Positions 20,041 through 30,212 of a DNA stretch of 64,000 nucleotides are shown here, in pieces. Origin of the DNA: an uncultured Bacteroidota bacterium. GTDB lineage: Bacteria; Bacteroidota; Bacteroidia; Flavobacteriales; Flavobacteriaceae. The first letter of the stretch is position 1, and each line of letters begins with the position of its first letter. The position numbers and the translations under genes were made by a program. The stretch is from assembly GCA_902595555.1 (NCBI GenBank), contig CACJQM010000003.1:62001-126000 (forward strand), in the 5' to 3' direction. The notes beneath the pieces were generated by a model. It was given only the letters and a program-made list of their open reading frames with translations, had not been told where the DNA came from and ran no database searches.

Positions 20041-20613
20041 ATGAAGGATGAAATAAAACAAATAATTAAAGAATCTATTGAGATTAAGAATAAAATAATT
20101 TTAGATGATTTAATTCTTAATAATATATCTAAATCAATTGACCTAATTACAAATGCACTAAATAATAGAAAAAAAATACTCTTTTGTGGTAATGGAGGTT
20201 CTGCAGCAGATGCTCAACATTTAGCTGCAGAGTTTTCAGGACGTTTTTACAAAGATAGAAAAGCGCTACCTGCGGAAGCATTACATTGTAATACATCTTA
20301 TCTTACAGCAGTAGGAAATGATTATGGTTTTGAATTTATTTACTCAAGATTAATTGAGGGGATAGGAAATCCAGGTGATGTATTAGTTGGAATTAGTACA
20401 TCAGGTAACTCAAAAAATATTATCAATGCTTTTAGTATCGCAAAAGAAAAACAATTAAAAGTAATTGCTTTAACTGGAGAAACAGGTGGAGATATGAAGA
20501 ATGAGTCTGACATTTTAATTAATGTTCCATCCAATGATACGCCTAGAATTCAAGAATTACATATTTTAATTGGACATATAATTTGTCAAAAGGTGGAGAC
20601 TAATATTTTTTGA
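20041..20613 (+). CDS. gmhA: D-sedoheptulose 7-phosphate isomerase
   Basis: First step of heptose synthesis: sedoheptulose 7-phosphate to D-glycero-D-manno-heptose 7-phosphate. The SIS-domain motifs FCGNGGSAADAQHLAAEFSG (about 55-74), GISTSGNSKNI (about 119-129) and TPRIQELHILIGHIIC near the C-terminus, with its zinc/catalytic Glu and His, fit GmhA. 190 residues is normal. It lies 2 bases after uxs and 9 before hddC, so it is co-transcribed with the heptose nucleotidyltransferase. Confidence 0.93.
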   Translation: MKDEIKQIIKESIEIKNKIILDDLILNNISKSIDLITNALNNRKKILFCGNGGSAADAQHLAAEFSGRFYKDRKALPAEALHCNTSYLTAVGNDYGFEFIYSRLIEGIGNPGDVLVGISTSGNSKNIINAFSIAKEKQLKVIALTGETGGDMKNESDILINVPSNDTPRIQELHILIGHIICQKVETNIF

Positions 20614-20622
20614 TTTTTGTAA

Positions 20623-21315
20623 ATGAAAAAAGAAGCTATAATACTTGCTGGTGGTTTTGGAACAAGGCTAAAGGAAACAGTACCAAGTCTACCTAAATGT
20701 CTTGCTCCAGTCAAGGGAAAACCACTATTAAGTTATATAATAAATTATTTGATAGATAATAAAATTAATAAGATAATTTTTTCGTTGCATTACAAAAGTG
20801 AAATGGTAATTGAATATGTAAAAAGTAATTTTAATTTTATTAATTATGAATTTGTAATTGAGAAAGGTCCACTGGGAACTGGAGGTGCTATAGCTTTAGC
20901 ATTAGAAAAAACAAATACAGATAATATAGTTGTATTGAATGGGGATTCTATTTTTAAAATTGAGCTTGACAGCTTTTACGAGTTTCACAGCGATATGAAT
21001 TCAAGCTTTTCAATTGCATTAAAAAAAATGTCTGACCCTTACAGATATGGAACAGTAAATACAAATAAGGAATGTAAAATAATTTGCTTTAATGAAAAAA
21101 ATGAATCTCTTAAAGATGGGATAATAAATGGAGGTATTTACATAGTTAATAAGACTATTTTTTTAAAAGAAATAATATCTCCATCCTTTTCTCTTGAAAA
21201 TGATTATTTAGCAATAAGTACGGAGAAAAAAAACATATATGGAAAAACTTTTGATGATTATTTCATTGATATAGGTATTCCAGATGATTATAAAAGAGCA
21301 AATATTGAATTATAA
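20623..21315 (+). CDS. hddC: D-glycero-D-manno-heptose 1-phosphate guanylyltransferase
   Basis: Nucleotidyltransferase making GDP-D-glycero-D-manno-heptose from the 1-phosphate and GTP. The pyrophosphorylase signature AIILAGGFGTRLKETVPSLP is at residues 5-24. LPKCLAPVKGKPLL, the LNGDSIF metal-binding Asp near 108 and the C-terminal YFIDIGIPDDYKRA all fit HddC rather than the hexose enzymes. 230 residues matches the family. Partners gmhA directly upstream and hddA at 23571 support the assignment. Confidence 0.88.
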   Translation: MKKEAIILAGGFGTRLKETVPSLPKCLAPVKGKPLLSYIINYLIDNKINKIIFSLHYKSEMVIEYVKSNFNFINYEFVIEKGPLGTGGAIALALEKTNTDNIVVLNGDSIFKIELDSFYEFHSDMNSSFSIALKKMSDPYRYGTVNTNKECKIICFNEKNESLKDGIINGGIYIVNKTIFLKEIISPSFSLENDYLAISTEKKNIYGKTFDDYFIDIGIPDDYKRANIEL

Positions 21316-21327
21316 CAATTAAAATTC

Positions 21328-22593
<1,266 letters not shown>

Positions 22594-22612
22594 ATATAAA
22601 AAATAGATATAA

Positions 22613-23551
22613 ATGAAAAAAGTATTAATAACAGGGGGAGCGGGATATTTAGGCTCAACTCTTTCGGATCATTTACTAACAAATGGTTATAAAGTAACAG
22701 TATTAGATAATTTAATGTATAATCAAATTTCTTTGCTACACCTTTTCAAAAAAAATGGTTTTAAATTCATTCAGGGTGATGTTAGAGATAGCGAAAATCT
22801 TAAGAAAATTGTTAAAAACCATGATATCATAATACCACTAGCTGCAATAGTAGGTATGCCTGCCTGTGAAGCAAACCCAGAATTAACAGTTGCTGTAAAC
22901 TTTAATCAAGTTGAATCTATTCTAGAGGTTTTAAATGATAATCAAAAATTAATATTACCAAATACCAATTCTCAGTATGGATCATCAGATTCTATTATCA
23001 CTGAGGAATCGCCATTTAACCCTCTTTCATTATATGCAAAAACTAAATGCGATGCTGAGGATGCAATGTTGTCAAATGGTAATGGAGTTTCATTAAGATT
23101 GGCTACAGTTTTTGGTGTTTCCCCAAGAATGAGAACAGATTTGCTTGTAAATGACTTTGTTTATAAAAGTATAGTTGATGGTTATTTAGTTTTATTCGAA
23201 GCACATTTTAAAAGAAATTATATTCATGTTCAAGATATAGCAAGAACTTTTCAATTTATAATTGAAAATTATGACTCTTGTAAAGGCCAAGCCTTTAACG
23301 TAGGATTATCAAGTGCAAATTTGAGTAAATTAGAGTTAGCTGAAAAAATAAAATCTCATATTCCTGCTTTAGTAATAAAAGAAGACAATTTTAAAGAAGA
23401 TTTTGATAAAAGAAACTATATTGTTTCAAATGAAAAATTAGAGTCTTTAGGATGGTCTCCTGAATTTGATTTGGATTATGGGATTAAACAACTTGTTTCT
23501 GCTTATAAGTTAATTATTAATAAGAATAATGAAACGTTTACAAACTTATAA
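22613..23551 (+). CDS. Cj1427-like GDP-heptose 4-dehydrogenase (SDR family)
   Basis: SDR-fold enzyme with NAD motif LITGGAGYLGSTL and active-site YAKTK (about 144-148). Several segments match what I recall of Campylobacter jejuni Cj1427: HDIIIPLAAIVGMPACEANP, NTNSQYGSSD, RLATVFGVSPRMRTDLLVND, HFKRNYIHVQDIA, NVGLSSANLSKLELAE and DFDKRNYIVSN. Cj1427 oxidises C4 of GDP-D-glycero-D-manno-heptose and regenerates its tightly bound NAD with 2-oxoglutarate. The gene sits directly before the heptose kinase hddA. The heptose substrate is inferred; a UDP-HexNAcA 4-epimerase is the alternative. Confidence 0.78.
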   Translation: MKKVLITGGAGYLGSTLSDHLLTNGYKVTVLDNLMYNQISLLHLFKKNGFKFIQGDVRDSENLKKIVKNHDIIIPLAAIVGMPACEANPELTVAVNFNQVESILEVLNDNQKLILPNTNSQYGSSDSIITEESPFNPLSLYAKTKCDAEDAMLSNGNGVSLRLATVFGVSPRMRTDLLVNDFVYKSIVDGYLVLFEAHFKRNYIHVQDIARTFQFIIENYDSCKGQAFNVGLSSANLSKLELAEKIKSHIPALVIKEDNFKEDFDKRNYIVSNEKLESLGWSPEFDLDYGIKQLVSAYKLIINKNNETFTNL

Positions 23552-23570
23552 TAATATAAATTTAAACTAA

Positions 23571-24551
23571 ATGGTAATTTCAAAAACACCTATCAGAATA
23601 AGTTTCTTTGGTGGAGGAACAGATTATCCAGATTATTTTAAAAAATACGGAGGAGCTGTTTTATCATCTACAATTAATAAATATATTTATGTTTCAGTAA
23701 AAAGGCTTGAAGTTTCCTCTGAGTTTAAATATAAAATTTATTATTCTAAGTTAGAATTATGTAATAAAATTGAAGAAATTGAACATCCAGTAATTAGAGC
23801 TTGTATAACTTTCTTGAAAATTAATGATCCACTAGAAATACATGTTATTGCAGATTTACCTGCAAGATCAGGAACAGGTTCATCATCATCTTTCACTGTT
23901 GGTCTTTTAAACTCATTTTATAGTTTTAAAGGTCAAATCATTTCTAAAGAAAGATTAGCAATTGAAGCGATTCATATTGAGCAAGTTGTTTTAAATGAAA
24001 GAGTTGGGGTTCAAGACCAATTAGCAGCAGCTCATGGCAGTTTAAACTTATTTCAGATGAGTAAAAAATCCACATTTAAAGTTTGTAAAATCAATATAAA
24101 TTCTCGTAGAAAAAAAGAGCTTGAAGGAAATTTATTAATGTTTTACACAGGCGTAAAAAGATATGCGCATAAAATTTTAAAAGAACAAATTTCAAATACT
24201 AAACAAGATAAAATCAGTTCAGACTTAAATAGAATAAAGGAAATGGTAATTAAAGGAAATGAAATTTTATCAAGTAATGTCTCACTTGATAATTTTGGTT
24301 TGTTGTTAGATGATGCCTGGGAGACAAAAAAAAAATTATCAAAAGCTATTTCATCTACTTTTTTAAATGATATATATACAAGAGCAAAAGATTATGGAGC
24401 AATAGGAGGTAAATTATTAGGTGCAGGTGGTGGTGGATTTTTTATTTTTTACGTAAATAAAGAATTTCAGTCAGAAGTTAGAAAAGGTCTTTCAGATTTA
24501 GTAGAGATTGACTTTAATTTTGAAAATGATGGAAGTAAAATAATTAATTAA
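23571..24551 (+). CDS. hddA: D-glycero-D-manno-heptose 7-phosphate kinase
   Basis: GHMP-family kinase that phosphorylates heptose 7-phosphate at C1. The N-terminal SKTPIRISFFGGGTDYPDYF is the HddA form of the substrate motif. The ATP-binding loop LPARSGTGSSSSFTVGLL is at about 97-114, and the C-terminal GGKLLGAGGGGFFIFY closes the fold. 326 residues is normal. With GmhA, GmhB-like and HddC it completes the four-step route from sedoheptulose 7-phosphate to GDP-D-glycero-D-manno-heptose. Confidence 0.92.
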   Translation: MVISKTPIRISFFGGGTDYPDYFKKYGGAVLSSTINKYIYVSVKRLEVSSEFKYKIYYSKLELCNKIEEIEHPVIRACITFLKINDPLEIHVIADLPARSGTGSSSSFTVGLLNSFYSFKGQIISKERLAIEAIHIEQVVLNERVGVQDQLAAAHGSLNLFQMSKKSTFKVCKININSRRKKELEGNLLMFYTGVKRYAHKILKEQISNTKQDKISSDLNRIKEMVIKGNEILSSNVSLDNFGLLLDDAWETKKKLSKAISSTFLNDIYTRAKDYGAIGGKLLGAGGGGFFIFYVNKEFQSEVRKGLSDLVEIDFNFENDGSKIIN

Positions 24552-24578
24552 AAAAATAAATATTTAAAACTATTTGTA

Positions 24579-25529
24579 ATGATAAAATTAGAAAATAAAA
24601 AATTTTTAGTAACTGGTGGAACTGGCTTTTTTGGAAAAAACTTTGTAAAATATGTTGAAGAAAGAGGTGGTATTGTTGATTATTTTGGTTCTGAATATGA
24701 TTTATCAGATGAAAATAAAGCAATTAAAGCTTTTAAAAAATTTAATTTAAAATATGATTACATAATACATGCAGCTGTATTGCAAGGTGCTGGAGATTGG
24801 CCATTGTTTCACAAAGCAGAACAATTTGATATAAATTGTAGAATTCACTCAAACACTTTAAAATGTTGGAAGAAATATCAGCCACAAGCAAAATTTATTG
24901 GTCTTGGTAGCTCCTGTTCTTATCCCGGATCCATAGTTGAATTGAGTGAAGATGATTATTGGAACGGGAGGATGCATGAATCAGTTGATGTATATGGCTT
25001 AACAAAAAAAGTGATGAATACAGGTATCGAAGCGTATAAAGATCAATATAATTTAAAGGGAACTACTGTTGTATTTGCAACTCTTTATGGCCCTCATGAT
25101 TCATTTGATAGAGAAAAATCTCATGTAGTTTCAGCTCTTGTTAGAAAATTTGTTGAAGGTAAAAATAATAATTCAGATGAGGTTGAAGTTTGGGGAGATG
25201 GTACTCAAACAAGAGAGTTGATATACATAGATGATCAAATTAAAGGTCTTTTAACTGTCATTGATTATGATGGTGAATTGATAAATATTGGTACAGGAGT
25301 TACAGTTACAATTAAGGATTTAGCTGAGACTATAAAGGAAATATGTAACTACAAGGGCAAAATTTTTTACAACATTAACAGATTTGTTGGTGTAAAACAT
25401 AAAGTGTTAAATGTAGAGATGGCCAGAATGAAATATGGATGGACTGATTCTATTAAAGTAGATTCATTAAGAAACAATTTAATTAAAACTATAGATTGGT
25501 TTGATAACAATAAACACTTAATTGATTAA
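24579..25529 (+). CDS. GDP-fucose-synthase-like epimerase/reductase, probably acting on a GDP-4-keto-heptose
   Basis: SDR enzyme resembling GDP-L-fucose synthase (GMER/WcaG). It has NAD motif FLVTGGTGFFGKNF, active-site YGLTK and GDGTQTRELIYIDD. Both residues used by GMER as epimerase acid/base are present: Cys in LGSSCSYP and His in HVVSALVRKF. It could therefore do 3,5-epimerisation plus C4 reduction. No GDP-mannose 4,6-dehydratase lies in the window. The adjacent hddA and Cj1427-like dehydrogenase point to a 4-keto-heptose substrate instead, as in the Campylobacter heptose pathways. Confidence 0.8.
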   Translation: MIKLENKKFLVTGGTGFFGKNFVKYVEERGGIVDYFGSEYDLSDENKAIKAFKKFNLKYDYIIHAAVLQGAGDWPLFHKAEQFDINCRIHSNTLKCWKKYQPQAKFIGLGSSCSYPGSIVELSEDDYWNGRMHESVDVYGLTKKVMNTGIEAYKDQYNLKGTTVVFATLYGPHDSFDREKSHVVSALVRKFVEGKNNNSDEVEVWGDGTQTRELIYIDDQIKGLLTVIDYDGELINIGTGVTVTIKDLAETIKEICNYKGKIFYNINRFVGVKHKVLNVEMARMKYGWTDSIKVDSLRNNLIKTIDWFDNNKHLID

Positions 25530-25571
25530 GTTAAATATATCTTTTTATAAAATTTCTTACATAAGTTTTTA

Positions 25572-26846
25572 ATGCATATAAAAAAAGCTTTAGAATTTAA
25601 ATTTTTAAAAAACCCACTATTAAGAGAATTTATTCCTCAAATAACTATTTTAGTTATTGCTAGAGGACTAAGCCTTGTAAACTCTGTAAAGGCAATAACC
25701 ACTTTAGGGTCCTATAATATTGGTTATACTAATCTCTTACAAACAGCTGCAGCTCAATCATCTGTCCTATATGATGGTGGAATGAATAATATTGGAATTA
25801 GAATGTATAGTGAATCTAATTCTCCAAACTTAGATTATTTACTTCGAATTCTTAGTTTTAGACTTTTAATAATAACTGTTTTTTCAGTTTTTTGGATATT
25901 TACAATTTTACTGTTAAAATTTAAGCATTATGAACTTTGGATTATAACATTTTTAATTATTGTGAATAATGCACTAGATCTGGCTTACATTTTTAGATGT
26001 TTAGGTAAGTATACTACATATATGGTAATTTCGGCAATTAATCCAATTTTGCTTTTTTGCTTATATTTTACATTACTTGAGTCTAATAATTACCTAGGAA
26101 TTGATTTAAAATTAATTATAATATCAACCTCTGTAACATTAATAATTTCATGGCTTTATTTTTATTTTACAGTTGGAATATTTCCATTAAAATTTTTTAA
26201 AATTAATGATTATCATGAATTGTTTAATGAATCAAAATTAATGTGGGCTAACTCTGCTGTTGGTATATTTTATCCAGCTCTTCAAATTTATTTAATTACT
26301 TTGATGTTAGGTATTGAACAGAATGGTATTTACAGAGCAAGTATTTTATTTGTAATCCCCATTGAGATGATAATGACAACATTTATCGGCATTGTTTTAC
26401 CTCATACTAGTAAGTGGAAAACTAATGGAATTAGATTTTTTAAAATGAAAGTTAAACAAACATCATTTTATTTATTATTACTATTTAGTCCCATACTTCT
26501 TTTAGTTTATTTTGCCAATGAAAATATTTTTTTAAAATTACTTGGTGAGGATTATGTTTTTTCTTTGATAGCATTTAAAATACTGGTTTTTGGAAAAATT
26601 TTTCTTATGATTTTTTCTGTTTTTTCATCAAGTATTATAGCAAATAGACATGACAATTTTTTGTTAAAATCCGTTATTTTTATAGCAATTTTTAATGTAA
26701 TATTAAACGTAATTTTAATACCTCGATTTGAATTAATGGGTGCAGCTCTAGCAACAATGTTAACAGATATATTATTGCCAATTTTTTTATTTTACAAATT
26801 TATGACAATAAAAGAGGTACAATTTTTTAAACAATCTAATGATTAA
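25572..26846 (+). CDS. Wzx-type polysaccharide flippase (second)
   Basis: Integral membrane protein of 424 residues with about 12 hydrophobic helices, in the MOP flippase superfamily. After a short cytoplasmic N-terminus, the first helices read FIPQITILVIARGLSLVNS, and the C-terminal half ends in paired helices (NVILNVILIPRFELMGAALA) typical of Wzx. It sits among nucleotide-sugar genes rather than beside the other flippase at 3502. A candidate terminator follows it directly, so it may close a transcription unit. Confidence 0.83.
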   Translation: MHIKKALEFKFLKNPLLREFIPQITILVIARGLSLVNSVKAITTLGSYNIGYTNLLQTAAAQSSVLYDGGMNNIGIRMYSESNSPNLDYLLRILSFRLLIITVFSVFWIFTILLLKFKHYELWIITFLIIVNNALDLAYIFRCLGKYTTYMVISAINPILLFCLYFTLLESNNYLGIDLKLIIISTSVTLIISWLYFYFTVGIFPLKFFKINDYHELFNESKLMWANSAVGIFYPALQIYLITLMLGIEQNGIYRASILFVIPIEMIMTTFIGIVLPHTSKWKTNGIRFFKMKVKQTSFYLLLLFSPILLLVYFANENIFLKLLGEDYVFSLIAFKILVFGKIFLMIFSVFSSSIIANRHDNFLLKSVIFIAIFNVILNVILIPRFELMGAALATMLTDILLPIFLFYKFMTIKEVQFFKQSND

Positions 26847-26849
26847 ATT

Positions 26850-26882
26850 AAAATGCTTTACTTTAGTTAAGGTGAAGCTTTT
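26850..26882 (+). terminator. Candidate intrinsic terminator hairpin
   Basis: A stem-loop at 26855-26878 has ten base pairs, two of them G-T. GCTTTACTTT pairs with AAGGTGAAGC around a four-base AGTT loop. It begins 8 bases after the flippase stop codon and is followed by only four T residues. The short T tract makes it a weak or partial terminator. It would separate the heptose/uronate block from the CDP-sugar block. Confidence 0.45.
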
Positions 26883-26921
26883 GAAATGATAAAATAATAT
26901 ACTTAAATAAAAAAATTTATT

Positions 26922-27695
26922 ATGAAGGTAATAATTCTTGCAGGTGGATATGGTACTCGCATAAGCGAAGAATCAGTTATTAAACCAAAACCAATGGTTG
27001 AAATTGGAGATAAACCAATATTGTGGCATATAATGAAAATTTTTAGTCATTTTGGATATAACGAATTTGTAATTCTACTAGGATACAAAGGTTATTCCAT
27101 AAAAGAATATTTTTCTAACTATTTTCTTCATCAAAGTGACCTAAAAATTGATTTAGAAAATAATAAATGCACATATACAAATTCAAAGTCTGAGAATTGG
27201 AAGATCGATTTAGTTGATACCGGTTTAGAAACTATGACTGGAGGAAGAATCAGTAGGATTAAAGAATTAATTAATAATGAACCTTTCTTTTTGACATATG
27301 GAGATGGTGTTGCTAATATTGATTTGAATGCGCTATTATCGCAACATAAGCTTTCTAAAAAATCTGTTACTATGACAGCTGTTATGCCTGAGGGTAGATT
27401 TGGAGCATTAAATATTTCACCAAATAATACAATCACAAATTTTATGGAAAAACCAAAAGGTGATGGTTCTTGGATTAATGGTGGATTTTTTGTTTGTGAA
27501 AAGGATATTTTCAATTATTTATCTAATAATGATGACGAAATTTTTGAAAGAGAGCCCCTAGAAAAATTAGCAAATGATGGAAAATTAGGAGCTTATAAGC
27601 ACACTGGATTTTGGAAATGTATGGATACTATGAGAGATAAAAATCTTTTAAATGAATTGTGGGATAATGATGATGCAGATTGGAAAATTTGGTAA
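26922..27695 (+). CDS. rfbF: Glucose-1-phosphate cytidylyltransferase
   Basis: Makes CDP-glucose from glucose 1-phosphate and CTP, the entry to CDP-6-deoxy sugars. The 257-residue protein shows the cytidylyltransferase signature ILAGGYGTRISEESVIKPKP, the GDKPILWHIMK segment, VDTGLETMTGGRI, TYGDGVANID (metal site) and the C-terminal HTGFWKCMDTMRDKNLL, all characteristic of RfbF/DdhA. It is followed after 12 bases by its pathway partner, CDP-glucose 4,6-dehydratase. Confidence 0.95.
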   Translation: MKVIILAGGYGTRISEESVIKPKPMVEIGDKPILWHIMKIFSHFGYNEFVILLGYKGYSIKEYFSNYFLHQSDLKIDLENNKCTYTNSKSENWKIDLVDTGLETMTGGRISRIKELINNEPFFLTYGDGVANIDLNALLSQHKLSKKSVTMTAVMPEGRFGALNISPNNTITNFMEKPKGDGSWINGGFFVCEKDIFNYLSNNDDEIFEREPLEKLANDGKLGAYKHTGFWKCMDTMRDKNLLNELWDNDDADWKIW

Positions 27696-27707
27696 AAACT
27701 TTTTAGA

Positions 27708-28832
27708 ATGTTTAATAATATATATAATAATAAAAAAATAATAATAACTGGAAATACTGGTTTTAAAGGAGCTTGGTTGACTACTTGGTTATTAAAATTA
27801 GGAGCTAATGTTTATGGTCTTTCAAAAGATATTCCAACAAAACCCTCTCTCTATGAAGCACTTAAACTAGATTCTAAAATACAACATACTTTTGGAGATA
27901 TACGTGACTATGAAGTTGTAAATAAGCTTTTTAGTGATGTTAAGCCAGATTTTATATTTCATCTTGCTGCGCAGCCCATTGTATCATCATCCTTTGATGA
28001 TCCAATTGAAACTTTTGAAACTAATGTTATAGGCTCTGTTAATGTATTACAAGCATTTAAAAAATTAAATTATAGATCCAATCTAATTTTTATAACAAGT
28101 GATAAATGTTATGAAAATGTTGAATGGACTTTTGGATATAGAGAGATTGATAGGCTAGGCGGTAAAGATCCATACAGTGCCTCAAAAGCGGGTGCAGAAT
28201 TAGCTTTTTCATCATTTTTCAGATCATTTATAAATCATGATAAAAATAAAAAAGCTGTTTCAGCAAGAGCAGGAAATGTAATTGGAGGTGGAGATTGGGC
28301 ATTAAACCGAATAGTCCCTGACGCTATGGTAAGCTGGTCTAATGCTAAAAGTGTTGAAATTAGAAGTCCAAAAGCTACTAGACCATGGCAACATGTGCTT
28401 GAACCAATTAGTGGTTATTTAAGACTAGGACAGTTACTTTACCAAAAAAACAACAGTTTAAATGGTGAGTCTTTTAATTTTGGGCCAGCTTATGATCAAA
28501 ACAAGACAGTTCTAGAGTTATTAAAAAAACTAGGTGACCAGTGGAAATCTTGTAATAACCAATTAAAAACAGATATTTTAATTAATACTCCCAAAGATCT
28601 CTTGGAAGCTAATTTATTGAAATTAAATTGTGATAAAGCTTTACATTATCTCAATTGGAAGCCAGTTCTAAATTTTGAAACTACAATTAAATTTACTGCT
28701 GATTGGTATTATGAGTATTATCACAATGTCAAAAATAAAGAGGGAATGTTTAATTGTACAATTAAACAAATTGAATTATTTGAATCAAAAGCAAAAGAAC
28801 AATTAATTTCATGGACGGAAAACAAGAAATAA
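27708..28832 (+). CDS. rfbG: CDP-glucose 4,6-dehydratase
   Basis: Converts CDP-glucose to CDP-4-keto-6-deoxyglucose. The extended-SDR fold starts with IIITGNTGFKGAWLTTWLLK at about 10-29, the diagnostic RfbG/DdhB opening. HLAAQPIVSSSFDDP and the active-site YSASKAGAE (about 158) follow. AGNVIGGGDWALNRIVPD and RPWQHVLEPISGYL complete the match. 374 residues is typical. It overlaps the epimerase-like gene by 22 bases. Confidence 0.95.
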   Translation: MFNNIYNNKKIIITGNTGFKGAWLTTWLLKLGANVYGLSKDIPTKPSLYEALKLDSKIQHTFGDIRDYEVVNKLFSDVKPDFIFHLAAQPIVSSSFDDPIETFETNVIGSVNVLQAFKKLNYRSNLIFITSDKCYENVEWTFGYREIDRLGGKDPYSASKAGAELAFSSFFRSFINHDKNKKAVSARAGNVIGGGDWALNRIVPDAMVSWSNAKSVEIRSPKATRPWQHVLEPISGYLRLGQLLYQKNNSLNGESFNFGPAYDQNKTVLELLKKLGDQWKSCNNQLKTDILINTPKDLLEANLLKLNCDKALHYLNWKPVLNFETTIKFTADWYYEYYHNVKNKEGMFNCTIKQIELFESKAKEQLISWTENKK

Positions 28833-29272
28833 TTCAGGGACTTGAAATTACTGATTTAAGAGTAATTTCAAATAAAAAAGGTGATATTTATCATGTCTTG
28901 AAATCTTCAGAATCTTCTTATTCCAGTTTTGGAGAAGCATATTTTTCAACTGTTAAAAAAGGAGTTGTTAAGGGATGGAAAAAACATAAAATTATGATAT
29001 CTAATTTAATCGTTCCAATTGGAGAAGTTAGATTAGCCTTTTATGACTGTAGAGTAGACAGTAAAACATTTAAACAGCTCAATATTTTTAATCTTTCAAA
29101 TAAAAATTATAAAAGAATAACTGTTAATCCTGGTATATGGTTTGCTTTTGAGGGAATTGATGATCATAATCTCCTTTTAAATATTTCTAATATTTTACAT
29201 GATCCTAATGAGTCAGAAAATATAGATTTAGAAAATTCATCATTCAATTATTATAAACTTGTAAAAAAGTGA
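28811..29272 (+). CDS. RmlC-like cupin, probable CDP-4-keto-6-deoxyglucose 3,5-epimerase
   Basis: 153-residue cupin in the dTDP-4-dehydrorhamnose 3,5-epimerase family. After the short N-terminal 'IIQGLEITDLRVISNKKGDI', the core shows GEAYFSTVKKGVVKGWKKHK (strand with the substrate-binding Lys/His region), NLIVPIGEVRLAFYDCR and VNPGIWFAFEG. It overlaps rfbG by 22 bases and the reductase by 4. It is therefore expected to epimerise the CDP-4-keto sugar, giving an L- or C3-inverted series. A sugar-nucleotide isomerase of the FdtA type, or action on the 4-keto-heptose, are alternatives. Confidence 0.78.
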   Translation: MDGKQEIIQGLEITDLRVISNKKGDIYHVLKSSESSYSSFGEAYFSTVKKGVVKGWKKHKIMISNLIVPIGEVRLAFYDCRVDSKTFKQLNIFNLSNKNYKRITVNPGIWFAFEGIDDHNLLLNISNILHDPNESENIDLENSSFNYYKLVKK

Positions 29273-30207
29273 AAATATTAATAACTGGTGGTTTTGGTTT
29301 TATTGGAGGAAATTTGATAAAAAAACTTTTTTATAAGAATAAAATAATTATATCAACTAGAAGAAAGAAAATACCTAAATCATTTAATAATTTTAAAAAT
29401 TTAGAGCTGGTTCAACACGAAGATTTATTATCTCAAAAAAAATTTCCAAAAAAAATAGATGTAGTAATTCACTTAGCAAATCTCAATGCAAAAAATTGTA
29501 ATAAATTTCCCTCCGAAGCAATTAATGTAAATATTGATCATTCAAGATTAATATTTCAAAACGCTATAAACAATAATGTTAAACATATTATATACTTTTC
29601 AACATCTCAAGTCTATGGAAATAAACTTCTTGGAGAAATATCAGAAAACTCAATAATTAATCTTGAAAATTTATATTCTCTTACACATAAGGCAGCTGAG
29701 GATGTTCTAAAAGTGTGTTGCACAGATAGCTCAAAAACCATTTATAGCATTCTTCGTTTATCAAACTCATTCGGAGCGCCAATTGATTTAAGGACGGATA
29801 TTTGGGATATTTTTATTAATAACCTATCAAAGGAATGTTCGCTAAATAAATCATTAACTATTAAGTCTAACCCAGAGATATTAAAAGATTTTATTCCAGT
29901 AAGATATGTTGCCGAATGCGTAAGTTTTTTAATTTCTAATGTAAATCAAAATGGTTTGTATAATCTTTCTAGTGAAAGTACTTACACATTATTAGAGATT
30001 GCTAAAAAAATAAAAAATAATTATGAAATTATTAACCCTAAAGTTAAAGTAAAAATTAATTATAGTCATCTAAATTGTGACACTAAAAACCATTTCAAAT
30101 TTTTAAATGGAAACTTAAATAAAATTGGTTTTAAAGTTAAAAAATGTTTAAATGATGAGATAAAAGATTTACTTTATTATTGTGACAATAATTTTAATAG
30201 TAAATAA
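29269..30207 (+). CDS. SDR-family nucleotide-sugar reductase/epimerase
   Basis: 312-residue NAD(P)-binding SDR with a GTG start and a 4-base GTGA overlap on the RmlC-like gene. It has NAD motif ILITGGFGFIGGNL, HLANLNAKNC and FSTSQVYG. The active-site motif reads YSLTH followed by K, so the usual YxxxK lysine is His with Lys one position later. Position suggests it reduces the 4-keto group to complete the CDP-6-deoxyhexose. Which sugar results cannot be told. Confidence 0.75.
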   Translation: MKILITGGFGFIGGNLIKKLFYKNKIIISTRRKKIPKSFNNFKNLELVQHEDLLSQKKFPKKIDVVIHLANLNAKNCNKFPSEAINVNIDHSRLIFQNAINNNVKHIIYFSTSQVYGNKLLGEISENSIINLENLYSLTHKAAEDVLKVCCTDSSKTIYSILRLSNSFGAPIDLRTDIWDIFINNLSKECSLNKSLTIKSNPEILKDFIPVRYVAECVSFLISNVNQNGLYNLSSESTYTLLEIAKKIKNNYEIINPKVKVKINYSHLNCDTKNHFKFLNGNLNKIGFKVKKCLNDEIKDLLYYCDNNFNSK

Positions 30208-30212
30208 ATTAA

